From Streptomyces sp. H27-C3 (GTDB lineage Bacteria; Actinomycetota; Actinomycetes; Streptomycetales; Streptomycetaceae): 64,000 nucleotides of DNA. The DNA lies in contig NZ_JASITA010000010.1 in assembly GCF_030063415.1 (NCBI RefSeq), forward strand, positions 148,366 to 212,365, written 5' to 3'. The notes below the pieces were generated by a model. The model had not been told where the DNA came from. It made no database searches and was given only the letters and a program-made list of their open reading frames with translations. The position numbers and the translations under genes were made by a program. Positions 1 through 8,276 of this stretch are shown in pieces (the stretch's first letter is position 1; the number at the start of each line of letters is the position of its first letter).

Positions 1-63
1 CTCTGGGCGCTGAACTTCGAGGATCCGGGGCCGTGGAAGGTCCTGGCGCAGCTCAAGGACTGA
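1..63 (+). CDS. C-terminal end of an unidentified protein (partial)
   Basis: The first 20 codons read in frame 1 end at TGA (61-63) and give a tail with Trp, Pro and Lys residues (LWALNFEDPGPWKVLAQLKD). The body lies outside the window, so I cannot assign a family. A strong inverted repeat follows directly, which supports this being a true gene end. Confidence 0.6.
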   Translation, partial: LWALNFEDPGPWKVLAQLKD

Positions 64-73
64 GCGGCCGGAC

Positions 74-115
74 GGCGGGCGGGCCGCGCTCCCCCCGGGG
101 CCCGGCCCGCCCGCC
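74..115. terminator. Bidirectional hairpin terminator
   Basis: A perfect 12-bp inverted repeat (GGCGGGCGGGCC at 74-85 and its complement at 104-115) with an 18-nt loop lies between the stop codons of the partial plus-strand gene and the minus-strand hydrolase. There is no T-tract, as is common in Streptomyces. Confidence 0.7.
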
Positions 116-167
116 TGCTTCGGTGGGATCCGGCTGGGCCGGATCTGCCCGGTCGGACCCTGTTGGG

Positions 168-863
168 TCAGACCCAGCCGTCGAGCGAAGCCATGTACGC
201 GTCGAAATCGTCACGGTGGATCGTGTGACCCGCCCCCCGGACCGTACAGACCTCAAAGCCTCGCTCCCTGAGCAGCGAGGCCCTTGCCGCGTCGATCAGG
301 AAGCTCGGGTCGGCGAGCTGCACCAGCGAGGGCACCACGGGTTTCGCGGGCAGCAGATCGACGCCCGACAGCGTCGTGAGAGGCAGCGCCGAGGCCTCGT
401 CCCACACCCGCACCGTCTCCAGCTCGATGTCGATGTCCTCCTCGTCCCAGCGCGGGTTCATCGCCGCGATTCGCTCCCGGGGAGCCGCCTTGAACTGCGC
501 GAAGACATCGGGGCCGAACCCCTCGCCCGGCGCGGCGAGATGCCACGCGGGGTCGGAGTAGACGGCCCGCTCGGGGCGCAGCCGGTCCACGGCGAGCGAC
601 AGGGTGAGGCCGCCCAGGGAGTGACCGATGGCCAGTTCGGCGCCGGTCGGCAGGGACTCGACGACGTCGTTGGCGAAGGTCTCGGGGCTGTACGTGCCCC
701 GTTCGCTGGCGCCGTGGCCGCGCAGGTCGACGGCGAGGACCCGGTAGCCTTTCTCGGCGAGAGCCGGGCCGACCCGTCGCCAGGTGCGGTGGTCGGCCAT
801 CATGCCGTGGATCAGGAGCGCGAGGCGGTCGCCCTCGCCCCAGGTGTAGGTGTGGAGCTGCAC
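168..863 (-). CDS. Alpha/beta hydrolase
   Basis: A 231-residue cytosolic alpha/beta-fold hydrolase. Visible landmarks are the oxyanion-region LLIHG near residues 16-20, the nucleophile elbow GHSLGG with Ser82, and a late His in GAGHTIH near residue 216. These are the usual catalytic-triad positions of the family. No signal peptide or membrane segment is seen. It lies 61 bp downstream of the MFS transporter on the same strand, so the two are probably co-transcribed and controlled by the divergent LacI regulator. The substrate is not deducible; ester or lactone hydrolysis is the family-level expectation. Confidence 0.85.
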   Translation of the reverse strand: MQLHTYTWGEGDRLALLIHGMMADHRTWRRVGPALAEKGYRVLAVDLRGHGASERGTYSPETFANDVVESLPTGAELAIGHSLGGLTLSLAVDRLRPERAVYSDPAWHLAAPGEGFGPDVFAQFKAAPRERIAAMNPRWDEEDIDIELETVRVWDEASALPLTTLSGVDLLPAKPVVPSLVQLADPSFLIDAARASLLRERGFEVCTVRGAGHTIHRDDFDAYMASLDGWV

Positions 864-924
864 GGTGAGTGCCTTTCCTGTTGGGTCTGTTGACGCGGTT
901 CGGGAAACGGGGTCGCCGCCGGGG

Positions 925-2169
925 TCAGCGGACGGTGCGGATCGGGCGCACGGCCAGTGCGCCCAGCACCGCCAGCGCCGCCGCGACCAGGAAGAGACTG
1001 GTGTAGCCGCCGACGCTCACGACCACCGAGGCGATGAACGGGGCGACGATCTGCGGCCCCGCGTTGGCGATGTTGAGTACGCCCATGTCACGTGCGGCGT
1101 TCTCCGCCTTGGGCAGCACCATCGTCACCAGTGCCGTGTCCACGGCCATGTAGCAGCCGAAGGCCAGGCCGTTGACGGTGGCGAAAGCGAGCATCGCGGT
1201 CCAGCTCGTCGACACCGCCGGGATGACCAGGGCGGCGGCCGACAGTGCGGCCGAGGCGCCCACGAACAGCTTGCGCCGGTCGAACCGGTCCGAGAGGTAG
1301 CCGCCGAGGACGGTCGAGACGACCATGGCCACGCTGCTGACCGGCATCAGGATCGCCACGGCCTCCTCGGCCCGCAGCCCGGCGGGCAGCACGGTGTGGT
1401 CCTTGATGATGTACAGCAGGAAGCCGTTCACCGCGAAGTAGCCGAGGACCAGCAGGGCGCGGCCGATGAAGGCCCAGCGGAAGTCGTGGGACTTCAACGC
1501 ACCGGCGAACGCGGCCAGTTGTGTCCGTATCGGCAGGGATTCCCGGGCCGGTATGCGCTGCTCACGGGTGCAGGTGGTGAACAGGACGGCCGCGGCGGCG
1601 ACGAGTGCGCCGAAGATGAGGTAGCCGGTGCGGTAGTCGTCGGAGAAGGCCGCGCCGATGAGTGCGCCGAGGGTGCTGCCGAAGGGCAGCCCCAGGCCGA
1701 CGGCGGCCGAGGCTTTGCCGCGCGCGGTCATCGGGACGCGGTCGGGGACGACCGAGGTGATCGCGGCCTGATAGACGTTCATCACGGCCTGGCCCACACA
1801 CCAGGCGATGGTGATCAGCAGAATCGTGTGCACGCTGCCCAGCAGGAACATCGCCGGGACGGCGAGCAGGCCGCCGCCGAGAATCCATGGGTTGCGCCGC
1901 CCCGAGCGGTCGGAGAGCGCACCCGCCACCGGGTTGAAGACCGTCGCGAAGATCGCCGAGACACCGGCGACGAGACCGAGGTTGGTCACCTTGTCGGCCG
2001 GGTCGACCGCCTCGACCTGAAGAGCGAGCAGTACGCCGCCGACCCCGATGTACAGGGCGTACATGGCGGTGTTGCCGACCAGGAGCAGCGGCAGCAGCCC
2101 GCGGCCGGGCCGGGGGGACACGGGGGAGCCGGCGTCGGTGGTGCCGGCGCCGGGAGAGGAAAGGGCCAC
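925..2169 (-). CDS. MFS transporter (exporter or sugar permease)
   Basis: A 414-residue multi-pass membrane protein of the major facilitator superfamily. It has twelve predicted hydrophobic stretches and the cytoplasmic-loop motif GALSDRSGRRNP near residue 103, with a second copy GGYLSDRFDRRKLF in the C-terminal half. The start is GTG at 2167-2169 behind a GGAGG ribosome site. It is divergent from the LacI regulator, with an inverted repeat between them, and is followed by a hydrolase, suggesting a small regulated uptake or efflux unit. The substrate is unknown; LacI linkage favours a sugar or glycoside. Confidence 0.85.
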   Translation of the reverse strand: MALSSPGAGTTDAGSPVSPRPGRGLLPLLLVGNTAMYALYIGVGGVLLALQVEAVDPADKVTNLGLVAGVSAIFATVFNPVAGALSDRSGRRNPWILGGGLLAVPAMFLLGSVHTILLITIAWCVGQAVMNVYQAAITSVVPDRVPMTARGKASAAVGLGLPFGSTLGALIGAAFSDDYRTGYLIFGALVAAAAVLFTTCTREQRIPARESLPIRTQLAAFAGALKSHDFRWAFIGRALLVLGYFAVNGFLLYIIKDHTVLPAGLRAEEAVAILMPVSSVAMVVSTVLGGYLSDRFDRRKLFVGASAALSAAALVIPAVSTSWTAMLAFATVNGLAFGCYMAVDTALVTMVLPKAENAARDMGVLNIANAGPQIVAPFIASVVVSVGGYTSLFLVAAALAVLGALAVRPIRTVR

Positions 2170-2239
2170 ATTGCCCTCCAGGGGAGTGTCTCCGGGGGAC
2201 TGTCACGGAGACGAGCGGATGGAGTGAGTCAAAAGTGGT

Positions 2240-2262
2240 TACACGTGTCAGTGACGCGTGTA
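2240..2262. promoter_or_regulatory. Inverted-repeat operator between MFS and lacI-type genes
   Basis: Arms TACACGTGTCA (2240-2250) and TGACGCGTGTA (2252-2262) match as an inverted repeat at 10 of 11 positions around a single central G. The site lies in the 167-bp divergent intergenic region, the expected place for autoregulation and control of the transporter by the LacI protein. Binding is inferred from position and symmetry only. Confidence 0.55.
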
Positions 2263-2336
2263 GGCACTGTGTAGCACTCGATTCAGGCCATCCGCCAGAC
2301 CTTGACGCGCACCGGTCTGGAAAGATGCCGAACGCG

Positions 2337-3359
2337 ATGAGTCAGACACCGAGGAAGACCGCCGAACAACCTGTCCCGACCAGCACCGATGTCGCGCGCC
2401 TGGCCGGCGTCTCGCGCGCGACGGTTTCGTACGTACTGAACAACACCTCGGCCGTGCGGATCAGCGAGCCCACCCGCCGCCGCGTCCGGGAGGCCGCCGA
2501 GGAACTGGGTTACGTGCCGCACGCGGCCGCCCGGAGCCTGCGCGCCGGGCACACCCGGATCGTGCTCCTGCCCACGGCGCACGTCCCGGTCGGCCCGCTC
2601 TACAGCCGCTTCTTCAACGAGCTCCAGTGGGCGCTGCGCCGGCTCGGCTACACCGTCGTTCAGTACGCCAGCCTCGGCCTCGGCGGCGACGAAGCGGCCC
2701 GCGCCTGGGCCGAGTTGCGCCCGATCGCGGTCCTCTCGCTCGGCGAGATCGCCCTCACGGCCCAGGGCGTCCAGGTGCTCAAACGCTCGGGCGCCCAGGC
2801 CGTGATAACGCTCGGCCCCCAGCGGGTGGAGGGTGCGCACGCGCTGGTCATGGACCAGCGGGAGGTGGGCAGGGTCGCCGGAACCCATCTGTTGGAACGC
2901 GGATACCGGCGGATCGGCGTCGTGATGCCCAGGGAGCCCGGCCTCGAACTGTTCTCGAAGCCGCGCCTCGCGGGCATCCGGAGAGCCGTGGCGGACAGCG
3001 GAATGCACGTGGAGCAACTGGAGATGGGGTACGACGAGGAGTCGGCGGCGGAGCTCGCCGGACGCTGGCGCACGCTCGGTCTCGACGCGGTCTTCGCGTA
3101 CAACGACGAGTACGCCCAACTCCTGATGCGGGCCCTGCAGGACGAGGGCGTCGACGTACCGGGGGAGGCGGCGGTGATGGGCGCGGACGATCTGCTGCTC
3201 GGCAAATTGCTGCGGCCCCGACTGAGCACTGTGCACGTGGAGATGACGACCGGGCAATACCTGGCGGACTTCCTGGACCGGGTGGTAAGGGAGCCGGGCG
3301 GGGAGCCGGAGCGGCACGACCTGATGGGCGCGACGGCCGTTCCTCGCGAGTCCAGCTGA
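2337..3359 (+). CDS. LacI-family transcriptional regulator
   Basis: A 340-residue LacI/GalR regulator. The N-terminal helix-turn-helix and hinge contain DVARLAGVSRATVSYVLNN at about residues 18-36, followed by a periplasmic-binding-protein-like effector domain through the C terminus. I chose ATG 2337, giving a short lead before the DNA-binding helix; an in-frame ATG at 2325 and codons further upstream are possible but would add an unusual extension. It is divergent from an MFS transporter and probably represses it. The inducer is unknown. Confidence 0.88.
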   Translation: MSQTPRKTAEQPVPTSTDVARLAGVSRATVSYVLNNTSAVRISEPTRRRVREAAEELGYVPHAAARSLRAGHTRIVLLPTAHVPVGPLYSRFFNELQWALRRLGYTVVQYASLGLGGDEAARAWAELRPIAVLSLGEIALTAQGVQVLKRSGAQAVITLGPQRVEGAHALVMDQREVGRVAGTHLLERGYRRIGVVMPREPGLELFSKPRLAGIRRAVADSGMHVEQLEMGYDEESAAELAGRWRTLGLDAVFAYNDEYAQLLMRALQDEGVDVPGEAAVMGADDLLLGKLLRPRLSTVHVEMTTGQYLADFLDRVVREPGGEPERHDLMGATAVPRESS

Positions 3360-3664
3360 AGCGACGCCGCGAATCCGGCCGGCGGGCCGGGGCGGGTCCG
3401 GCCGGGGAGGGCACGGGGTCGGAGTGGGTGCGCGGGCCGGAGCGGGCGGTCGGTGGGAAGGGCCCGCAGGCCTGGAGGGGGCCGGACGGTGCGGTCCGGA
3501 GAGTGCTCGGGCGGGACCTGTGGCGGGATGGGGCGCGGGGGCCGGAGAGTCGGTCGGTGGGAGGGGCCCGCGGGCCTGGAGGGGGCTCGGGCCGGACGCG
3601 TCGCGTGGGCGGGCCGCGGCGCATGGGCCGGGCAGGGGCGTGGGCCGAAGGGGCGGCCCTGTGG
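3360..3664. repeat. Gene-free G-rich intergenic block with imperfect direct repeat
   Basis: No gene is seen in these 305 bp between two convergent genes. The plus strand is markedly G-rich. A segment of about 42 bp recurs imperfectly: 3448-3488 and 3551-3598 share CGGTCGGTGGGA, then GGGCCCGC and GGCCTGGAGGGGG. The similarity extends upstream into the GCGCGGG-CCGGAG lead of each copy, with a period of about 103 bp. Many runs of three or more G make quadruplex formation possible. No clean terminator hairpin was found. Confidence 0.6.
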
Positions 3665-5389
3665 TCATGTCCGTCCGGTGATCGAGGATGCCGCGCGCAG
3701 GTCCGCCTCGATGAGCTTCGCCGTCTCGTGGAGCGTGGGCAGCAGCGCCGCGCGCATTTCCTCCGGGGTGCCGTGCCCCGCATGCCGCGCCACGTTGACG
3801 GCGGCCACCACCCGCCCGCTCCCGTCCCGCACCGGCACCGCGAGTGAACGCAGCCCCTCCTCCAACTCTTGCTCCACCAGCGCGTGTTCATCGGCGGCAG
3901 CCCGCTCGATGACCGCGTCGAGTGCGGCGCGCGACGTCACGGTGTGCCGGGTCAGCGCGGGCAGCGCGTCCGCCAGAACGGGACGGGTCTCGGGGGCGAG
4001 CCCGGCCAGCAGCACCCGGCCCATGGACGTGGCGTACGCCGGAAAGCGCGTCCCCACTGTGATGTTGACGCTCATGATGCGTACCGTCGGGACGCGCGCC
4101 ACATAGTGGATGTCGGATCCGTCGAGCACCGCGAGCGACGCGGACTCGTGCACCCGCCCTGCCAGCGCGGCCAGATGGGGCTGTGCGATCTCGGCGAGAC
4201 CCAGGCCCGAGAGGCGGGCACAGCCCAGTTCCAGCACCCGCGGCAGCAGCCGGAACCGCCGCCTGTTCGCTGCCACGTACCCCAGGTGCTCCAGGGTGAG
4301 CAGGGAGCGCCGGGCGGTCGCCCTGGCCAGCCCGGTAGCCCCGGCGACCTCCGTCAGCGTCATCCCTTCGCCCCGGTCCGCACCGAGCGCGGCCAGTACG
4401 GCCAGGCCGCGCGCCAGCGACTGGAGGAAACCGGGCCCGAGCTCGCGCTTGGCCGCCGACGAGGTCTCCGCCGCGGTGTCCGGCGCCGTGACCGGCGAAG
4501 CGCCCGCCGCCCCGGCCGTGACTCCCGGCGTGCTGCGGGGCGCCGCCAGCGCCGCCTCCAACTCAGCTCGCACCGCCCGCAGTCGGGGCAGTACGGCGTC
4601 CCGCAGCGAGTCCAGGGTGTGCCTGCTGGTGTGGCTCGCGACGCTCACCGCGCACACCGTCCTGCCCGCCGCGTCGCGCACCGGAACCGCGACCGCGACC
4701 AGCCCGGGCTCGACCAGCTGGTCGTCGCCCGCCCAGCCGTCACTCGCCGCCCGCGCGGCCCGCTCCTCGAAGGCGGCAGGGGCCTGCGGCCGGGCGGGTG
4801 GCGGCAGGGCGGTGAAGTCGGCGGCAGGCGGGTCCGGGTCCCGTCGGGCCCGCCAGGCGTCCCACTCGGCCGCGTCCCACCGCGCAGCGAACAACGCGCC
4901 GGGGGCGCACCGTTCGGCGGGTAGCAGGTCGCCGATCCGCAGGGCGAGCGACATGGTGCGCCGCCGTGTGGTCTGGAGCACGAACCGCGCCCCCGCGCCT
5001 CCGGCGTCCGGGACCGCCACCGACACCGACTCGTCGAACTCATCCGCGAGCCGCTCCGCTTCCGGCCCGAGCGCCGCCGGAATCCCACATGCCGTCAGAT
5101 AGGCACCGGACAGCTCCAGCGCCCGCGGGGTCAGGGCCACTTCGCGCCCGTCGCCGCGCACCAGGCCGAGCCGGTCCAGGGTGGACACCACCCGGTCGAC
5201 GGTGGAACGCGCGAGGCCCGTCGACCGTACGAGGTCGCTGTGTCGCGTCCGGTCGTCGGCGCCGGGCGCGGCCAGCGCGCGCAGCACGGTGAGCCCGCGC
5301 TCCAGCGGGCCCACGGACTCGGCGGGCGGCGGGGTGTGGGGCGCGGTGTCCGGTGTGGTGCTCAGTGCGCTGTTCGGTGCGGGCCTCAT
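3665..5389 (-). CDS. pobR: Tandem-fused IclR regulator (PobR-like)
   Basis: A 574-residue protein made of two complete IclR units in one chain. The first winged helix-turn-helix spans about residues 28-85 (STGLARSTVDRVVSTLDRLGLV), followed by an effector domain to about 265. A linker rich in Ala, Thr and Pro leads to a second winged helix at about 305-370 (ATGLARATARRSLLTLEHLGYV) and a second effector domain. The start is ATG 5387-5389 with GGAGG seven bases upstream. Fused tandem IclR architecture is known for PobR of S. coelicolor, which represses pobA and responds to 4-hydroxybenzoate. Here it is divergent from a thiolase-pobA pair, which fits that role. Confidence 0.85.
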   Translation of the reverse strand: MRPAPNSALSTTPDTAPHTPPPAESVGPLERGLTVLRALAAPGADDRTRHSDLVRSTGLARSTVDRVVSTLDRLGLVRGDGREVALTPRALELSGAYLTACGIPAALGPEAERLADEFDESVSVAVPDAGGAGARFVLQTTRRRTMSLALRIGDLLPAERCAPGALFAARWDAAEWDAWRARRDPDPPAADFTALPPPARPQAPAAFEERAARAASDGWAGDDQLVEPGLVAVAVPVRDAAGRTVCAVSVASHTSRHTLDSLRDAVLPRLRAVRAELEAALAAPRSTPGVTAGAAGASPVTAPDTAAETSSAAKRELGPGFLQSLARGLAVLAALGADRGEGMTLTEVAGATGLARATARRSLLTLEHLGYVAANRRRFRLLPRVLELGCARLSGLGLAEIAQPHLAALAGRVHESASLAVLDGSDIHYVARVPTVRIMSVNITVGTRFPAYATSMGRVLLAGLAPETRPVLADALPALTRHTVTSRAALDAVIERAAADEHALVEQELEEGLRSLAVPVRDGSGRVVAAVNVARHAGHGTPEEMRAALLPTLHETAKLIEADLRAASSITGRT

Positions 5390-5418
5390 GGGCTTCCTCC
5401 TGGCAGGCCGCCGACCCG

Positions 5419-5447
5419 TTGACAGCGGACGGCGCCCGGCAGAGACT
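5419..5447 (+). promoter_or_regulatory. Putative promoter of thiolase-pobA operon
   Basis: A perfect TTGACA (5419-5424) lies 17 bp before GAGACT (5442-5447), a weak -10 match. Transcription would begin near 5454, just before the palindrome at 5464-5477. This is a prediction from spacing and consensus only. Confidence 0.45.
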
Positions 5448-5463
5448 CGGGCGAGGTCGAAGA

Positions 5464-5477
5464 TGAACAATAGTTCA
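5464..5477. promoter_or_regulatory. Probable IclR (PobR) operator
   Basis: TGAACAATAGTTCA is a 14-bp site with perfect TGAAC/GTTCA arms around a 4-bp spacer. A further GAAC half-site occurs at 5484-5487. It lies between the putative start of transcription and the ribosome site of the thiolase gene, which would suit a repressor. Confidence 0.5.
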
Positions 5478-5513
5478 CTGGGCGAACACATCACCACCGC
5501 GGGAGAGAATCCG

Positions 5514-6698
5514 ATGAGCATCCGGGACGTCTACATCGTCGACGCCGTCCGCACCCCGATCGGCAAGTTCGGCGGTGCGCTCTGCGGTGTACGCCCCGAC
5601 GACCTCGCCGCGCACGTCGTCAAGTCGCTCGTCGACCGCACCCCCGGCCTCGACCCCTCCCGCATCGACGACGTCTACTTCGGCGACGCCAACGGCGCGG
5701 GCGAGGACAACCGCGACGTGGCGCGGATGGCCGTACTGCTCGCCGGGCTCCCCACGAGCGTCCCGGGAGTCACCGTCAACCGGCTCTGCGGCTCGGGCCT
5801 GGAAGCCGTCATCCAGGCGGCGCGCGCCGTCGCGCTCGGTGATGCCTCGGTGGCCGTCGCGGGCGGCGTCGAGTCGATGTCCCGCGCGCCCTGGGTGCTC
5901 CAGAAGCCCGAGCGGGCTTTTCCCGCCGGGCACCAGCAGCTCCACTCGACGACCCTGGGCTGGCGCATGACCAACCCGCGGCTGCCCGACGAGTGGACGG
6001 TGCCGCTCGGCGAGGGTGCCGAGCTGATCGCCGACAAGCACGCCATCACCCGCGAACAGCAGGACGCGTTCGCGCTCGCCAGCCACCGCAAGGCGGCCGA
6101 GGCCTGGGCCGCCGGACTCTACGACGGCGAGGTCGTCCCGTACGAGGGAGCGGATCTCCTGCGGGACGAGTGCATCCGGGAGGGCTCGACCATGGAGGCC
6201 CTCGCCAGGCTGAAGCCCGCCTTCCGCAAGGACGGCAGCGTCACGGCGGGCAATGCCTCACCGCTCAACGACGGCGCCGCCGCGCTGCTGCTCGTCGACG
6301 GCGAGGGGCTCCGGGCCACCGGCCGTGAGCCGCTGGCCCGGATCCGCGCCTCCGCCGTCACCGGCATCGAGCCGCAGCTCTTCGGCCTCGGCCCGGTCGA
6401 GGCGGTCCGGCGGGCACTGGCCAAGGCGGGCAGGTCCTTCGCCGACCTCACCACCTTCGAGCTCAACGAGGCGTTCGCCGCCCAGTCGCTCGGCTGCCTC
6501 GCCGCATGGCCGGACCTCGACCCCGCCGTCGTCAATCCGCGCGGCGGGGCCATCGCGATCGGCCATCCGCTCGGCGCGTCCGGAGCCAGGCTCGCCGGGT
6601 CCGTCGCCCATCAGCTGGCCGCCGCAGGCTCCGGCACGGGCCTCGCCGCACTGTGCATCGGAGTCGGCCAGGGCCTCGCCCTCGTACTGGAGCGCTGA
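5514..6698 (+). CDS. pcaF: Acetyl-CoA acyltransferase, probably 3-oxoadipyl-CoA thiolase
   Basis: A 394-residue thiolase, the normal length for the degradative family. The acylated nucleophile is Cys92 in NRLCGSG. The C-terminal active-site motifs are GHPLGASG (His) and CIGVGQG with Cys near 381. The start at ATG 5514 follows a GGGAGAG ribosome site. The neighbour 4 bp downstream is pobA and the divergent gene is a PobR-like regulator. That makes the last beta-ketoadipate step (3-oxoadipyl-CoA plus CoA to succinyl-CoA and acetyl-CoA) the most likely role. A general acetyl-CoA C-acetyltransferase cannot be excluded from sequence alone. Confidence 0.82.
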   Translation: MSIRDVYIVDAVRTPIGKFGGALCGVRPDDLAAHVVKSLVDRTPGLDPSRIDDVYFGDANGAGEDNRDVARMAVLLAGLPTSVPGVTVNRLCGSGLEAVIQAARAVALGDASVAVAGGVESMSRAPWVLQKPERAFPAGHQQLHSTTLGWRMTNPRLPDEWTVPLGEGAELIADKHAITREQQDAFALASHRKAAEAWAAGLYDGEVVPYEGADLLRDECIREGSTMEALARLKPAFRKDGSVTAGNASPLNDGAAALLLVDGEGLRATGREPLARIRASAVTGIEPQLFGLGPVEAVRRALAKAGRSFADLTTFELNEAFAAQSLGCLAAWPDLDPAVVNPRGGAIAIGHPLGASGARLAGSVAHQLAAAGSGTGLAALCIGVGQGLALVLER

Positions 6699-6702
6699 CC
6701 GC

Positions 6703-7887
6703 GTGCGGACCAGCGTGGGGATCATCGGCGGCGGCCCGGCCGGACTGCTGCTCGCCCGGCTGCTGCACACCGCCGGAATCGACTGCGTCGTCCTGGAGAA
6801 CCGGACGCGCGACTACGTCGAACAGCGCCAGCGCGCCGGGATTCTCGAACGGGGCACCGTGGACGCGCTGCGCGCCTGCGGCGCGGGCGCCCGCATGGAC
6901 GCCGAAGGGCTGGTGCATCACGGCATCGAGCTGCGCTTCGACCGGTGGAGCCACCGCATCGACTTCTCGGCGTCGCCCGGTGGGCGGTCCGTGATGGTCT
7001 ACGCGCAGACGGAGGTCGTCAAGGACCTCGTCGCGCTCCAACTGGCCGAAGGACCGCCGCTGTTCTTCGAGGCGGAAGCCCTGGCCGTCGAGAAGCCGGA
7101 GTCCGATCACCCCATGGTCCGGTTCTCCCACGGTGGTCGCGAGCAGTTCCTGGAGTGCGACTACGTCATCGGCTGCGACGGCTTCCACGGCATCGCCCGC
7201 GCCGCGATTCCGGCCGCCGTCCGCCGTACGTACGAGCGCTCCTACCCCTACTCCTGGCTCGGCATCCTGGCTGATGTCCCGCCCTCCTGCGACGAGTTGA
7301 TCTACGCGCGGGGTGAGGGCGGCTTCGCCCTGCACAGCATGCGCTCACCCACCGTGTCCCGGTTCTACCTCCAGGTCCGGAACGGATCCGACCCGGCCGA
7401 CTGGCCCGACGAGCGGATCTGGGACGAGCTGGACCGGCGTTTCGCCGTCGACGGTGACTGGAGTCTGGCGCGCGGCCCCCTCACCGCCAAGTCGGTGACG
7501 CCGATGCGCAGTCATGTGACCGAGCCGATGCGGTACGGGCGGCTCTTCCTGGCGGGCGACGCGGCGCACATCGTGCCGCCCACCGGGGCCAAGGGACTGA
7601 ATCTGGCCGTGTCCGACGTGCGCGTCCTGGCCCACGCCTTCGAGCACCACCGGCGCACCGGATCGGCCGAACTCCTCGACGGCTACTCCGACCTGTGCCT
7701 GCGGCGGGTGTGGCAGGCCACCCGGTTCTCGTACGACATGACGACGATGCTGCACAGCCGGCCCGACGACGACGCCTTCGACGAACGCGTGCATCTGGCG
7801 CGGCTGCACCACCTCGCGGCCTCCGGGCCCGCCGCAGCCGAACTCGCCGAGAACTACACCGGGCTGCCTCTGGAAGGTATCGACTGA
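6703..7887 (+). CDS. pobA: 4-hydroxybenzoate 3-monooxygenase
   Basis: A 394-residue FAD-dependent aromatic hydroxylase, matching the standard PobA length. The N-terminal dinucleotide fold is GIIGGGPAG at about residues 6-14. The second FAD motif is GDAAHIVPPTGAKGLN near 285-300. The QRQRAGILE segment near residue 44 is typical of PobA. It converts 4-hydroxybenzoate to protocatechuate using NADPH and oxygen. The GTG start at 6703 lies 4 bp after the thiolase stop, indicating translational coupling and one operon. Downstream pca genes for ring cleavage are not in this window, so the pathway is completed elsewhere. Confidence 0.92.
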   Translation: MRTSVGIIGGGPAGLLLARLLHTAGIDCVVLENRTRDYVEQRQRAGILERGTVDALRACGAGARMDAEGLVHHGIELRFDRWSHRIDFSASPGGRSVMVYAQTEVVKDLVALQLAEGPPLFFEAEALAVEKPESDHPMVRFSHGGREQFLECDYVIGCDGFHGIARAAIPAAVRRTYERSYPYSWLGILADVPPSCDELIYARGEGGFALHSMRSPTVSRFYLQVRNGSDPADWPDERIWDELDRRFAVDGDWSLARGPLTAKSVTPMRSHVTEPMRYGRLFLAGDAAHIVPPTGAKGLNLAVSDVRVLAHAFEHHRRTGSAELLDGYSDLCLRRVWQATRFSYDMTTMLHSRPDDDAFDERVHLARLHHLAASGPAAAELAENYTGLPLEGID

Positions 7888-8231
7888 ACCGGCGAATTGA
7901 CCGAATCGACCGGGACGCCGGGGATCAGGGCCGAGCTGACAACAGCGTCAATCTTCGCCGGTTCATCCCGGCGACCCTGGCCCCGGCCGGGTGCGTGCAC
8001 AGGAATCTGGGCCCATTTCGCACCCAGCCACTGGTTCAGCCACTTTCCCGGGTTCGGGCTCAGCATTTACCACATGCGGCATCTCGACATGTGCAACGCC
8101 CTCGACAAGGTCCTGAATGCGGTGGCGCTGGGATTCCTCGCCGCGGCTTCGGCGGCTCTGCTGCTTCCCGTCACCCGGTAGCGCGTCCGAGGGGCTTTCG
8201 TGGCGCGAGCCCCGGACGCCCCAACGACGGC
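7888..8231. other. Mostly gene-free stretch after pobA
   Basis: Little is supported here. A small open frame from ATG 8074 (or 8089) to 8181 would encode a 35- or 30-residue peptide ending in an alanine/leucine-rich hydrophobic helix (VALGFLAAASAALLLP). It has no convincing ribosome site, so I do not call it a gene. A strong terminator follows. Confidence 0.4.
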
Positions 8232-8258
8232 GGGCCCGGCCGTTTCCCGGCCGGGCCC
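8232..8258. terminator. Bidirectional terminator between pobA and thioredoxin
   Basis: A perfect 11-bp stem (GGGCCCGGCCG at 8232-8242 with its complement at 8248-8258) encloses a 5-nt loop. It lies between the convergent pobA and thioredoxin genes. Confidence 0.8.
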
Positions 8259-8276
8259 CGCACGCGCACTGTGATG

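Noticed and set aside
8074..8181. A 35-codon (or 30-codon from 8089) hydrophobic small protein between pobA and the terminator
   Set aside because: No ribosome site or promoter; kept only as a note in the gene-free stretch.
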